Origin: Arachis hypogaea
Taxonomy: Eukaryota > Streptophyta > Magnoliopsida > Fabales > Fabaceae
Reading direction: 5' to 3'
Length of the DNA: 64,000 bases
NCBI RefSeq assembly: GCF_003086295.3
Contig: NC_092052.1
Location: 13,174,346-13,238,345 of the forward strand
Of the stretch, positions 1 to 11,686 are shown piece after piece. Under the pieces are notes generated by a model. It saw only the letters and a list, made by a program, of their open reading frames with translations. It was not told where the DNA came from and did not search any database. Both the position numbers and the translations under genes were made by a program. Position 1 is the first letter of the stretch. Every line of letters begins with the position of its first letter.

Positions 1-1615
1 GAGGATCATGACCATTTCTATTGCACTTGTAGCACTGATTCTTGCTTACTAATTTTTGAGGTTTGCTGAAACCTTTTGGTTTGAGAAGCTTGGAAGAGGA
101 GGCTTTAGATTTTTTAAAGTTTTGTTTAAAAACAGCCTTATTTTTCTCTATGAATCCAAGTCCAGATTTTTCAGACCCAAACCTTTGACTAGCAAGTAGT
201 TTGTTCAGATTTTGAAAACCTTGAACAAACTTTGTTAAGTCTTCATTCAAATTTTTTATTTGTTCATTCAGCTTTTTGTTTTCAGAAATCAAATCAGTAG
301 AAGCAGTAACTTCATGCTTGAGTTTGAATTTTTCTAATTCAGCTCGCAAGGCAATGTTCTCTTCTTTTAAAAACTTTTCATTATCAGTTTCATTTGCCTT
401 AACCTTTTTCAAAAGAAGATCATTTTCGGTCCTCAAAGCCTCATTTTCTTTTTTACATTTTGCATATTTATCCAAGAGTTTTTTAGAGTTTACTGAAATG
501 TCTTTGATAATGTAGTGCAGTTCATCAATAGATAAGTCAGAAAGATCTACCTCATCTTCATCATTATGATCTACCACCAGACATAATTGAGCTTCTTGAT
601 CTGAGTTCTCTGAGCTGGTGTCATTTTCCAAATCCTCCCATGTTGCCATCATCACCTTCTTTTTGTCTTTCTTGGATTTTTCGCCTTTCTTAAGTTGAGG
701 GCAATCTGACTTGAAGTGACCAGGTTCCTTGCAGTGATGGCATGTGAACTTGACTTGATCTTTCTTGATCTCTTTGAATGAAGAGCTTCCCTTGCCTTTG
801 TTTTTGTATCTCAGTAGTCTTCTCATTTTTCTTGCAAAGAGCACCATTTCTTCATCTGAGAAGCTGTCATCAGATTCTTCTCCTTGGGCTGTCATTCTTG
901 ATTTTAGTGCTATACTTTTCTTTTTGTCATCTTTATCTTGAGACATGTGAGTAGTTTCATAGGCCAGCAGCTTTCCTCTTAGCTCATCATAGGTGACTTT
1001 GATCAAATAATTCCTTTCATAGATGGCTGTACTTTTCACTTCCCACTTCTTAGTGAGACTTCTCAGGATCTTTCTTACTAGAGTTTCTTTAGAGTAGTTC
1101 CTTCCCATGGAGTCCAGATTATTGATGATTATTGAGAACCTTTCGAATATTTGATCGATGCTCTCATCCTCCTTCATACTGAACATTTCATACTCCTTCA
1201 TCAGCATGTCAATTCTGGTTTCCTTCACTTGCTTAGTGCCTTCATGAGTGAGTCTGAGCTTGTCCCATATTTTTTTAGCCGTTTTGTACCTTGATACTTT
1301 TCTGAACTCTTCAAAACTGATTGCGCAGTGCATCAGGTTGATTGCCTTGGCATTGAGTTCAACCTTCTTCTTTTCTTCATCTGTCCATTCACTGTCTTCC
1401 TTTGCCACTACTTCTCCATCAGAATTCTTTTTTATGGGAACGTCTGGTCCATTGAGAATGATCTTCCAGATGTTGTAGTCGATTGCCTGCACGAAGATTC
1501 TCATTCTTTCTTTCCAGTAAGAGTAATTGCTGCCATTGAAGTAGGGAGGTCTATTATTGGACTGCCCTTCCGTGAGAGTAAAAGCCACGATGTTGGGATT
1601 CATGTTGTTGGCCAT
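1..1615 (-). CDS. Copia gag polyprotein, N-terminal part, partial at window edge
   Basis: A frame of about 538 codons runs from an ATG at 1613-1615 to base 1 without a stop that I found. I checked its register at four places. The N-terminal region carries a YFNGSNYSYWKERM-type segment as in UBN2/DUF4219 Copia gag. A CX2CX4HX4C zinc knuckle (CHHCKEPGHFKSDC) lies at about 701-742, and a second one (CYKCNRNGH...) begins at 34 and is cut by the window edge. Between them is a Lys/Glu-rich, probably coiled-coil stretch (about 230-560). The protein would form the virus-like particle and package element RNA. Another ATG four codons downstream is an equally possible start. Confidence 0.82.
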   Translation of the reverse strand, partial: MANNMNPNIVAFTLTEGQSNNRPPYFNGSNYSYWKERMRIFVQAIDYNIWKIILNGPDVPIKKNSDGEVVAKEDSEWTDEEKKKVELNAKAINLMHCAISFEEFRKVSRYKTAKKIWDKLRLTHEGTKQVKETRIDMLMKEYEMFSMKEDESIDQIFERFSIIINNLDSMGRNYSKETLVRKILRSLTKKWEVKSTAIYERNYLIKVTYDELRGKLLAYETTHMSQDKDDKKKSIALKSRMTAQGEESDDSFSDEEMVLFARKMRRLLRYKNKGKGSSSFKEIKKDQVKFTCHHCKEPGHFKSDCPQLKKGEKSKKDKKKVMMATWEDLENDTSSENSDQEAQLCLVVDHNDEDEVDLSDLSIDELHYIIKDISVNSKKLLDKYAKCKKENEALRTENDLLLKKVKANETDNEKFLKEENIALRAELEKFKLKHEVTASTDLISENKKLNEQIKNLNEDLTKFVQGFQNLNKLLASQRFGSEKSGLGFIEKNKAVFKQNFKKSKASSSKLLKPKGFSKPQKLVSKNQCYKCNRNGHDP

Positions 1616-1658
1616 GGATCTTTGCTCCAAGCTGTGAAGCTTGACTCCTTGAGACCTT

Positions 1659-1671
1659 GCTCCTGATACCA
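1659..1671 (-). other. Primer binding site of the Copia element
   Basis: On the minus strand, TGGTATCAGGAGC lies two bases inside the LTR end. It matches the initiator tRNA-Met PBS TGGTATCAGAGC apart from one extra G, and it fixes the element's orientation. Confidence 0.7.
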
Positions 1672-1673
1672 AT

Positions 1674-2974
1674 TGATGGTTCTAGATGAACTTGAGAAGA
1701 GGGGGGTTGAATCAAGTTAGCTTAAAATTTAGAGTTTCAAACTCTGTTGCAGTGGAAGCTTAAGTTGCAGGAGATTATTTGAAATTATCTCATACGCAGA
1801 ACATTAAAAGAGCAGAGAAGAAGAAAAAGGGGCCAGCATGTATCCTGGTTCGGATTCTCAGTACCATGAATCCTACTTCCAGTTTCCACCACAAACCATG
1901 GTAAAATTTTCACTATAATCCTCAGATTACATACACCAATACTATTGAATTACTCCCTAATTCAACTAGTATCTACCCCAAGCTTTCTTCACCAAAGTTT
2001 AGCAACCCCAAAGTGCTAACCCAACTTGGAAGGGGAATCTACACAGATTCAATTCTCACCAAGTGCTAACCCAACTTGGCAAGGGGAACTAATCCTAGTT
2101 CATACACCCAAATTACATCAGAAAAATAGTGGCTATTTTGCATCACTACTACCTTTTCTCTCTTGGCTTTTGAACCTCACATAATTGCCTTTTATCAAAA
2201 CAGAAAATATCACAAGACAGCCATAACACAAAGATCAGAATTAAGCTTGAGTAGAAGAAAAAGATTCCAGGTCAATGTATGAGATGGTGCTCTGTATGTG
2301 TGTTCTCTTTTTCTTAATTTGAAATGGTGGAGTGAAGCTTGTTATATATCTTTAACTTGGCTTCATTGTAGCTTCATTCTTTTTGCTTGTCCTTGCTGCC
2401 CGTTGAAGCTGGCACAGCTAGCAAGCTGTCCTTTTTCATTATGCTCCACTACCTCTGCTACTGGAGTAGCTCGTCCACCACCTATGTAGTCCTTTTCCTT
2501 ACTTTCTTCCTTGGCATGTTCTTCTTTTTCATTCTGCTCCATTTCCTTGCTACTGCTGCTCTATGCAAGTTTGTGTTTTGCATAACCACGATCCTAGTAT
2601 TGCTCAGCTGATGTCCTTGGGTTAGTGGTTGTGCCCTTGTGTCCTTTCTTGCTTTTGCAGAGCCACACCTGTCCTTGCTGTATTGTTGCTTCCTTTGTTT
2701 TTCAGCTGTCCTGTTTTGCTCATGATGTAGACAACTGCCCTTTTTCTTTTGCCAAATGCATAGCCTTTCATTCTTGCTGAATGGTGCAATAATGATGAGG
2801 TATTGGGCTTGTGCATTTACTTGGAGCATTTAAGGAATAAACAAGTAGCATTGTTTGGCTATGAGATAATTAATGGGCATGCCACAATAAAACACACATT
2901 AAACAATATTGGGCTTTCAACCCAATTGAATGTTTGTCATTATTAATTAACCCAAAATCAAACTAGGCTCAACA
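1674..2974 (-). repeat. 5' LTR of the Copia element (about 1301 bp)
   Basis: On the minus strand it begins TGTTGAGCC at 2974 and ends CATCA at 1674, next to the PBS. It contains a short internal duplication around 2007-2090 (AGTGCTAACCCAACTTGG twice). The second LTR is outside the window, so the boundaries rest on TG/CA ends and PBS position. Short frames inside it look like chance. Confidence 0.72.
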
Positions 2975-3311
2975 CTGTTCGTCTTATTTCTGGTAAAGAA
3001 GACAAAGCTCTATGTTTATCTAGTCTCTCCTCTACTCTTATTTGTCTCTAGCAAAGAAGATGAAGAACCCTGTTCTTCCATGACCTCCCTGCCAATTTTC
3101 TGAATTGATATAGAATAAGAGGTAATCGCAGGCGTACCGTGTACGCGCTCAGCAACCTATCGGAAGAGTTCTTGCTAGTTGTCGGAGCCTCCACCGGCAA
3201 GAACCCTCAGCCCCTTTTGTTTTTAATTTATTAACCTTTCTGCATATGTTGACTCTGAATAAGAATGTACTAAGATTTATGTCTCTGTTGCTAATTTTGA
3301 TGAAAAAGAAT
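2975..3311. other. Intergenic, no gene seen
   Basis: Flank of the Copia insertion. A GC-richer patch (about 3125-3210) stands out from the AT-rich surroundings but has no reading frame or recognised motif. Confidence 0.5.
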
Positions 3312-3919
3312 GTTATTGTTTGATTTAAAATTTTATCTATGAAATCTTATTGAAATTGACAGGAATGAATTTTGTTATAAAATAAGACAACATTAATAAA
3401 ATATAATACAAGGTCAAAGTACCAAACGTAGAATGCTTTTAGTTCAAAGATTAAACTAAGCTGCTGCACAATTAGTTTTGCTTTTAAACAAATGCATGCA
3501 CATTTATCAAACAAGCAGCGTAAATTTAAAAGTTAAATGGTTTAATTTCTTTTAGTTTGATGACTGAATGTTGCTGTATCTATATTCGGATACTATGATT
3601 TAGATTTTGTAGTACTCTTTAATTCATAGTATTCGAATATATATGCAACAACATTCAGTCATCAAACTAAAAGAAATTAATCCATTCAACCTTTAGATTT
3701 GTATTATTTGTTTGATAAATGTGTATACATTTATTTAAAAGTAAAACTAATTGTGCAGCAACTTAATTTAATCTTTGAACTAAAAGCTTTCTAAATTTAG
3801 TACTTTAACCTTACATTATATTTTATTAATGTTGTTTTACTTCGTAACCAAATTCATTTCTATCAATTTTGATAAGATTTTATAGATAAAATTTCATATC
3901 AAACCAAATTAAACAATAT
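3312..3919. repeat. Long foldback (inverted repeat), about 290-bp arms
   Basis: The left arm (about 3312-3600) and right arm (about 3622-3919) are reverse complements with scattered mismatches and a loop of only about 20 bases. For example, TTAGTTTGATGACTGAATGT in the left arm is answered by ACATTCAGTCATCAAACTAA in the right. No coding potential. It is probably a foldback transposon or MITE; no clear target duplication was found. Confidence 0.8.
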
Positions 3920-4307
3920 ATATCCTACTCATTACCACCTCTATATGTTATTATCTTTTGAAAGTAAATTAAAGTAGCAAATGATGATATCATTATTTGT
4001 TGAACAATGTTATTCATGCGGACAATTAATAGAATTGCACTCTGATTTTAATCATGTTATTACAACGACGGCATAACACTACAAGATATGTACTATACAT
4101 TCTTGATACATACATATATATATATGTACACACACGTTAATCTTACTATTGGAAAGGAAACAAAAAAAGATAAGTATGTCATTAATAATAATAGTCTACT
4201 GTAATTGATTTGGCTCAATAAAGACTGTAGCATGTCTTCTTCGGCATCTTTTTTATAAGACTTAAAATTATTGAGAAGGAAACGAGTTTACGTATACCGC
4301 TCGACCA
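3920..4307. other. AT-rich intergenic, nothing recognised
   Basis: Low-complexity AT-rich DNA including a short TA run near 4115-4127. No supported gene. Confidence 0.5.
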
Positions 4308-4316
4308 TTATTTTTA

Positions 4317-4626
4317 GGAAAGTTCTATGGTATGGATAAAGTTAGATATCTAGAGGTATGGATCTGACGTGGACGGGACGCAGTTACGACGCGTGCACGG
4401 GAGCCCTATGTTGTTAAAGCAGGTGAGTTGATAGAAAGGCTGACAGCAGCAAGTGGGGAGCAGGTCTCGTATTTCGTTCCATAGAATGTTAACAATTTAA
4501 CAAAATTGATTAAATATGTGGTGTGATTAAGCTTTATTTGATGATGGGCTGAATAAAATATTAAAAAGTTTTTTGATCCGTTGGTTGAATTTTGGAAGCC
4601 CATGACAATTAATTGCTGACGAAAAA
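4317..4626 (+). repeat. Left TIR of the MULE
   Basis: Reverse complement of 6472-6781 with roughly 10% mismatches by eye. Similarity stops near the GACGAAAA/GATGAAAA block. Confidence 0.9.
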
Positions 4627-6471
4627 TGTTACAATATGAATAAAACAATCAATCACCGGTCCACTTTTAAGAATTTTTAATGTTAGGAGTCTCTTTTTGA
4701 CACTTCAAGTAGGAGTCTCTCTTGATAGTTGGAGAAATTTAAAATGATCTTTAGATGAAATCGTAAATATATGTTTTTTACAAATAATACTTATAATTTG
4801 TGACGTCTTTTTTTATATTTTCCATTTCTATTAGATTGGAAATGTTTCTATTTTTAGACATTTTTTAAGTATATTAATATATTTTTTAAAAAATATGAAT
4901 ATTTTTTATTATTCATATCATTTTCACTGCTAATGAGTTAAGTAATAAATAATGAAAAATATTAATTTAAAAAATTATTTTTAATTAATTAAATATTTAT
5001 TTTTTCTTCTTCTTATGTGCGTTTTTATTAGACTAAGTTAATTATTAAAATAATTTGGTCATGCAATAGCATTGCCGTAAAAAATTCTTTATTAATGTTG
5101 TTTGCAAAGAAAAAATATTTAATAACGACCTTCAACGTATGTTGTTGTTAGTAATAATGAGATATAACTATATTTGCAGTATGATTTAAATAGATTTACA
5201 AAATAAAATTTATTTAATTTGTTATAATTTGGATAATATCCGTTTGATTTTTATTGTTTACAAATAATAGAATTTATATCAAATGAATTTAAAAGTTATT
5301 TTGCAATGTACTCTAATTTAAATTATTGTAATAAATATAAATAAATGATTTATTGGTATATATTATTTTTAAAAGGATTTTAAATTTTATAAAAATATGT
5401 GTATTAATAAAAAAATATAAATGTTTTAAAAAATATGAATACATAACTTAGGTTATTTATTTCAAAAATTATTTTATTTAATTAACAGAAATTTGTTGAC
5501 CTATATTAAAAAAGTGCAATTTCATTTTTTTTTTGTCAACGTTCACACTAATTACGTTTGGTCTTAGAAATAACTTTGGGCCATATTTTGAAAAAACAAA
5601 TATCATTTGAAATCTTAAACCCTAAATAAAACACAGTTTGTCGTATCTTTTGTGTTGCTTACATTATGTAATTTTTTACGTGAATAAAAAAGATAAAATT
5701 ATATAAATTTTATCTGAAAAATATAGAACTTTTAGTTACATATAAAAATTGTTATCCTACTCCTCTTTATTTGTTTTTTAGATTCTGCAGATTTTTTTAG
5801 TTGAAAGCAATGAACAAAAATATAAATTATACTTGAAAAACCTAAAAATTTTAGCTGGATGAACAAAATTTGATTTGAACTGTGCTAATCTTTGGAAGAG
5901 ATTAACAAAGAAGATCCACTAAACTTTTACAAAATTAAACAAAAATTTTTGCTATACAAATACTAAAGCTGTCTCCGATTTTGAGAATGAAAAAAAATAA
6001 GACACTAGAGAATAAGATACAAAAAACTAATACGAAAAATAATTAGTGTTCTTTTATTTTATTTGGTAATAAAATAGAACAAATTCTAAAAATTTAATTT
6101 ATTCAAATTTTTTTATATAATAAAATTGCATAAGATTTTTTTTATAATTATTTTCACTTATATTAAAATTAATTATATTTGTTATTATTCATAATTATTT
6201 ATATAAATATTATTAAATATATATAAATAACAAATATAAAACATTTTTATTAATTACAATATTATTATTTTTTTATAATTATATGATATTTATTAATATT
6301 AATTTTTAATAAATACATATAAGTATATACGGGAGTAATCATCATGTTTTTGCTCATCCAATATCATGATCTGATTTTTTATCCCTTTATTACTATCATC
6401 ATCATTTTTTGGACACTCCTCAAAAACATATTTCTACGGTTTATGTCATCACTCTTCAAAAATTTTCAAAA

Positions 6472-6781
6472 TTTTCATCAGTAATTAATTGTCATGGGCT
6501 TCCAAAATCCAACCAACGGATCAAAAGAACTTTCCAACGTTTTATTCAGCCCATCATCCAATAAAACTTAATCACACCACACATTTAATCAATTTTGTTA
6601 AATTGTTAACACTCCATAGAACGAAATACGAGACCTGCTCCCCACCTGTTGCTGTCAGCCTTTCTATCAGCTCCCCTGCTTCAATGACACAGGGATCTCA
6701 TGCACGCGTCGAAACTGTATCCCGTCCACGTCAGATCCATACCTCTGGATGTCTAACTCTATCCATATCATAGAACTTCCC
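6472..6781 (-). repeat. Right TIR of the MULE
   Basis: Counterpart of 4317-4626. The outer end is followed at once by the second copy of TTATTTTTA. Confidence 0.9.
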
Positions 6782-6790
6782 TTATTTTTA

Positions 6791-7417
6791 ATCTTACCTC
6801 TAAATTATGACAACTGGCACAAAATATATACAGACAATAAGCTCCAGCATTATTCACGACAAATATACACCGCTTTTGATGTTCTCTTTGTTGCCAATTC
6901 TCTTTTTGTGATTGGCATTTGTTAAATGAGATTGGCTGCTATGCAAAGAATGAGCTGACATGTTTAAAATAGTAATAAAATATAAAAATTAGTGACAGCT
7001 GATGATGAGACTCCTTTTTTTTTTTTTAATTGTTTGTGTTAAAATGTCATTGTACAAAGAAAAAAAGAAAAAGAGAAAAGGAGGTAGGGGAGAGAGACAG
7101 GGATAGGGAGGGAAGAGAAGGAGTATTCACTGATTGAATTGATTTGAATTTAGAAAAGATTAAAAACTAAATTGATTAAATTTTAATTTATCTGGATTGG
7201 TTCGGATATAAGATTTTTATAAATAGATCCGAGTCAATCTGAACGGATTAAATTCAAATTGAATCTGTTCAAATAATCGGTATTTAATTGAATTTTAAAA
7301 TAAAAAATTAAAAATTATAGAAAATTTTATATAAATAATATGTAATAAAAAAATACATCATGAAAATTATATTTAAATAAATATCTTAATTTTTGCCTAA
7401 AAAAATAAAATTATATA
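6791..7417. other. Intergenic; possible left part of an interrupted MITE
   Basis: AT-rich, with a purine-rich patch near 7064-7122. From about 7123 it carries repeated GATT/AATC-type words like those resuming at 17070-17292, where a CACCCCTAG end occurs. This suggests, weakly, that the Tat element at 7418 landed in an older hAT-like MITE. Confidence 0.3.
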
Positions 7418-7929
7418 TGATCCGGCTGTTACAAATCCAACATCATAAATCGGCTTACTCATTCATAACTCGGCGTTATTCACGTTATTATTCAGAAAGC
7501 TGGCGTTATAGTTCAGCACTACAGTTATTAATCGGCAATTAACGTCATTAAATCGGCCACTTACGTTACAACTCATCTTAACGGACTGTTTTCCAATTGT
7601 GAAACGTCCAACCTGACATCTCACCCTTATTATTGCTCTTTAATACAAGCAATAAAGCGAAAGCGTAACCGACTTGCACATAGCCACCCATAAAATGTAT
7701 GATCTTCCATCCTAAAAAGATACATTGAATCCTCAATACTGACTTAAGTTTCGGAGTGCCTTTGCAGGTACACTCCCCCCCTGTTTCTTGCTCAAAGCTC
7801 TACGCGATTGGACATCCTCTTGGAGTAAAGCTCGGATTACCACAAAGCTCAAAGGTCGGCACCGAAGATAACAACTCGACGTCGATTCCCAGAGACCGAG
7901 CTCCCCCTCCAAGTATCCATACAAGAACA
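7418..7929 (+). repeat. 5' LTR of the Tat element
   Basis: Starts TGATCCGGC and ends AAGAACA. Same length as the 3' LTR. Confidence 0.93.
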
Positions 7930-7931
7930 AT

Positions 7932-7950
7932 TGGCGCCCACCGTGGGACC
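7932..7950 (+). other. Primer binding site of the Tat element
   Basis: TGGCGCCCACCGTGGGACC lies two bases after the 5' LTR, the usual position and form of a plant Gypsy PBS. The priming tRNA is not assigned here. Confidence 0.85.
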
Positions 7951-8002
7951 GAGAATATAATCCCTTCCATATATCATCGGCCTCGAGATTCTCGCCTGAG
8001 TC

Positions 8003-9100
8003 ATGGCTGAACGACTTCCACCCACACCATGCGAACTCCTTCAGATTGTGACCGAGTTACAGCAAGCCAACCAGCGCATGACCGAGGAGAACCAAAGAAT
8101 GGCACAGCAAATTGCCAACTTGAATAACACCCGAATCGAAAACAACAATGATCGGCAAGAACGAACAGAAGAAGCCGAGCAGCAGTCAGGGCCAACACAT
8201 GTCTCAGACACTGCTCGGCATGAAGAGGAGCAACCCGAGCATAATGAGAAAGCTCGGCAAGACAACGAGAATGACGATCAGGAAAGCTCCCCTGGACCAT
8301 TCACGGCCGAGATGATGAACTTCGTGCTACCCCGGAGGTTTACTCTGCCGACCACCCTAACTCCCTATGATGGGTTAGGTGACCCGAAGAAATACATCAA
8401 GAAGTTCACCTCTATAATGATAGTAAATGGTGCATCTGATAAAGTTTTATATCGTTGCTTTCCATCTTACTTGGACGGTCCTGCACTTGATTGGTTTTGT
8501 TTTTTGCCTGCAGGTTCTATTTCTCGATTTCGAGACATATCAAAGCCCTTTGAGGAGCACTTTGCTGGATCGGCCATCTACCTACATGACTCCGATTACA
8601 TGAACACAATCAAGCAAGGCCAGCAAGAAAGCCTCAAGGACTACATGACGCGCTTCACAAAGATAGCCATAAGTATACCCGACCTCCACCCCGAGGTGGA
8701 ACTACACGCCATAAAAAGCGGATTGCGACCAGGAAAATTCCAGGAAACTATTGCTGTGGCCAAACCTAAGACTATGGCCGAGTTCCGCGAAAAGGCAAAA
8801 GGACAGATCGACATCGAGGAACTCCGGCAAGCTCGGAAAACAGAAAAGCCTCATTACAGAGATGACGATAGACCTCGAGACAAAAAGAAGAACTTTAAAC
8901 CGACTTCACGATATGAGTCCTACACTCAATTCAACACTAAGCGCGACGATATCATCAAGGAAATCTTGAATTCAAAATTAATCAAGCCACTAAGAAGAGC
9001 CGGCAGTTACCCAGATTCAAAAGGCGCGGACTGATCAAAATACTGCTCTTTCCACCAGAAGCACGGACACACTACTGACGACTTGTTATCGCCAAAGACC
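8003..9100 (+). pseudogene. Tat gag, broken near its 3' end
   Basis: The ATG at 8003 opens 343 codons ending at a TGA (9032-9034). An N-terminal Gln/Asn/Glu-rich, probably coiled-coil region is followed by a retrotransposon gag domain at about residues 100-230 (motif LDWFCFLPAGSI) and a basic tail. After the TGA the same frame continues into a His/Cys segment (CSFHQKHGHTTDD), and the frame then shifts by about 9090. The gag-pol junction is therefore dead by mutation, not a programmed shift, as far as can be judged. Confidence 0.85.
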
Positions 9101-9900
9101 TACTGGAGCGACTAGCTCGGCAAGGTCACCTGGACAAATACATCGGCGGCCACATACAGCGGCGAGCACCCCCCTCTGGAGACCAAAACTCGGCCGCACA
9201 ACATGGCCGAGATAAAGACCGACCAAACAACAACCATCCCGAACAACCAACACATATAATTAACTATATTTCCGGAGGTTTTGCAGGTGGAGGAGCCACA
9301 AGCTCGGCGAGAAAGAGATCTTACCGAGCTATGCTTTCCATCAATGCCGATCAAATTCAGTAGACACTACCACACTACCCGCAGATAACATTTCAGACAG
9401 CCGATCATAACAATAGTACAGCAAATCTCGATGACCCGGTCGTAATCTCCCTGCAACTCAGAGATCTCCTAGTAAAAAAGGTGTTGCTGGACCCTGGGAG
9501 CAGCGCTGACGTCCTATTTTACTCCACATTCCAAAAGATGAAATTGAGTAGCAACATCCTCCAACCTTCTACTGGAGACCTGGTAGGTTTCTCAGGTGAG
9601 CGAGTCCCGGTTATGGGCTCTGTGTGGTTACAAACCACACTTGGTGAGTTTTCCTCGTCAAAAACTTCAGACATTCAATACTTAGTTGTTGATTGCTTCA
9701 GTCCCTACAATTTAATACTTGGCCGGCCTTTCTTAAATAGGTTCGGCGCTATAGTATCAACAATTCATCTTTGTGTTAAGTTCCCTTTGTAGGATAACAC
9801 AATTGCAACCATTCACAGTGACGCCCGAGAAGCCAGGAAGTGCTACAACAATAGTCTCAAAAGACCTAACTGACACACAAAAGCCCATGTTCACAACATC
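9100..9900 (+). pseudogene. Tat gag C-terminus and aspartic protease
   Basis: Frame 1 carries the end of gag up to a TAG at 9361-9363. The same frame then continues into a retroviral-type protease with active-site segment LLDPGSSADVLFY (the D-P-G-S form of the DTG/DSG motif) at about 9484 and a second conserved block NLILGRPFLN near 9710. It stops at TAG 9790-9792, and a further TGA lies at 9871-9873. Nothing upstream could translate it as one protein. Confidence 0.82.
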
Positions 9901-9906
9901 GGCAAC

Positions 9907-11686
9907 ATGAACGACCAACACATGCTGGCCGACCTTGATCCCAGAGCTGGAACACTGGAAAGGCCAACCCTAACAGAAGACCTGCATAAAATTTATTTCA
10001 CAGAAAACACAGACAAATTCACATACGTTGGCTCAACATTGTCCTCAGAGGAAAAATCATCATTCCGAGCATTCTTACAGGAAAATGCCGACCTGTTTGC
10101 TTGGACCTCAGCTGATATGCTAGGCATCGATCCATCCATCATATCGCACAAGTTGGCGTTAGACCCATATGTCCGACCAGTTACATAGAAAAAGAGAAAT
10201 CTCGGCCATGACAAAAAACAAGCCTCCCTGGAGGAAACCAAGAAACTCATCAACGCGGGCTTCATCCGAGAAATCAGATTCACAACATGGCTGGCGAATG
10301 TCATCATGGTTAAAAAACATAACGGTAAATGGCGCATGTGTGTTGATTTCACCGATCTCAACAAAGCATGCCCCAAAGATTCCTACCTTTTTCCCTCTAT
10401 TGATTGCTTAGTTGATAATGCATCTGGTTTTGAAAAACTTAGCTTTATGGATGCATACTCTGGGTATAATCAGATCCATGCATCCATCCGATCAAAATAA
10501 GACAGCTTTTATTACTGAATATGGAAACTATTGTTATAAAGTAATGTCATTTGGCCTTAAGAATGCAGGTGCGACATATCAACGTCTCATGGACAAAGTA
10601 TTCGCTAAACAAATCGGCAGAAACATCGAGGTCTACGTTGACGATATGGTAGCCAAGACAAAGATTGGCAACAATCACCTTGATGACCTCGCAGAAATCT
10701 TCGGACAACTAAGAAAATACAACATGCGGCTAAACCCCGAGAAGTGCGCATTTGGGGTCCAGAGTGGCAAATTTCTCGGCTTCCTGCTCACTAGCCGAGG
10801 TATTGAGGCCAACCCAGAAAAATGCCGAGCTATTTTAGACATGACAAGTCAACACACCATCAAGGAAGTCCAACGGTTAACAGGGAGACTTGCTGCACTC
10901 TCTAGATTCTTACCTTGCCTAGCTTCTAAATCTTTATGTTTTTTCCAAACTTTAAAAAATAAAAAGGCTTTCCAATGGACTGATGACTGTGAACAAGCAT
11001 TCACAAACATCAAAGAAACTCTTTCAAAACCACCAATTTTAGAAACCCCCTTACAAGAGGAACCATTATTCTTATATTTATCTGTTACTAACTGGGATAT
11101 AAGCTCCGCTCTCGTTGCAGAGAGGGAAAAGAAACAGTTCCCGATCTATTTTACCAGCAAAACATTACAGAATGCCGAGCTTCGATATCCGAGCATTGAG
11201 AAACTTGCCCTAGCCCTTGTCTTCTCAGCTAGAAGACTTCGACCATATTTTCAAAGCCATGAAATCCATGTCCGGACAGATCATCCTTTGCGGCAAGTCC
11301 TTCAAAAACCTGAGCTGGCTGGCCGACTAGTCAAATGGTCGGTGGAGGTATCAGAATTTGACATCAAGTACGAAGGCCGAGCATCCATCAAATCCCAATT
11401 TTTGGCCGACTTTATCGCCGAATTCTCGGTACCATGTACAGCTGAAGACTCCATCGGATGGTCTTTATACGTTGATGGGTCCACGAACCCACAAGGGTAT
11501 GGAGCAGGTATCATTCTTGATGATAGCCACAGCAACGTCATCGAACATTCCCTCAATTTTTCCTTTAAAGCAAGCAACAATCAAAGTGAGTATGAAGCGC
11601 TAATTGCTGGCCTTAGACTCGCTGCTGACCTAAACATCACCGAACTTAAGGTAATTGCAACTCTTTACTTATCGTCCAACAGGTAA
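9907..11686 (+). pseudogene. Tat reverse transcriptase, RNase H and start of a second RNase H
   Basis: The first part (9907-10500) has the RT palm entry FTDLNKACPKD and is cut by TAG 10186-10188. A small deletion near 10480 shifts the frame, and RT resumes in the 10412-11686 frame with YVDDMVAK (catalytic YVDD intact, about 10635). It is followed by a Gypsy RNase H (FLYLSVTNWDISSALV, about 11070) and a second domain starting GWSLYVDGSTN (about 11457), which matches the archaeal-type RNase H of Tat elements. A one-base loss near 11652 breaks this second domain, and its expected CDS motif reads CNS. Confidence 0.88.

Larger units (their letters stand above)
1..2974 (-). mobile_element. Ty1/Copia LTR retrotransposon, 5' part (SIRE/Maximus-like), truncated by window edge
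   Basis: The minus strand reads 5' LTR (2974 down to 1674), a primer binding site, then a gag reading frame open to base 1. LTR ends are TG and CA, and the LTR is about 1.3 kb. A long LTR, a UBN2-type gag with two CCHC knuckles and a tRNA-Met-like PBS fit the SIRE/Maximus branch of Copia. The lineage call is inference because pol and the 3' LTR lie outside the window. The target duplication cannot be checked; the five bases outside the LTR are CTGTT (2975-2979). Confidence 0.85.
4317..6781. mobile_element. Non-autonomous Mutator-like element (MULE), 2,465 bp
   Basis: Terminal inverted repeats of about 310 bp (4317-4626 and 6472-6781) start GGAAAGTTCTATGG and GGGAAGTTCTATGA. The element is flanked by a perfect 9-bp duplication TTATTTTTA (4308-4316 and 6782-6790). 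Long TIRs plus a 9-bp duplication are diagnostic of Mutator. The interior is AT-rich with no transposase, so it would depend on a MuDR-type enzyme encoded elsewhere. Similar short frames in the two TIRs are only a consequence of the repeat. Confidence 0.93.

Noticed and set aside
1248..1666. Plus-strand frames of 76 and 112 codons
   Set aside because: They are shadows of the Copia gag frame on the minus strand.
4406..6773. Two similar small proteins on opposite strands
   Set aside because: The similarity comes from the MULE terminal inverted repeats, not a gene family.
9032..9100. Programmed frameshift or readthrough between Tat gag and pol
   Set aside because: A stop plus a separate frame change with no slippery site that I could see, and many other lesions in the same element, make random decay simpler.
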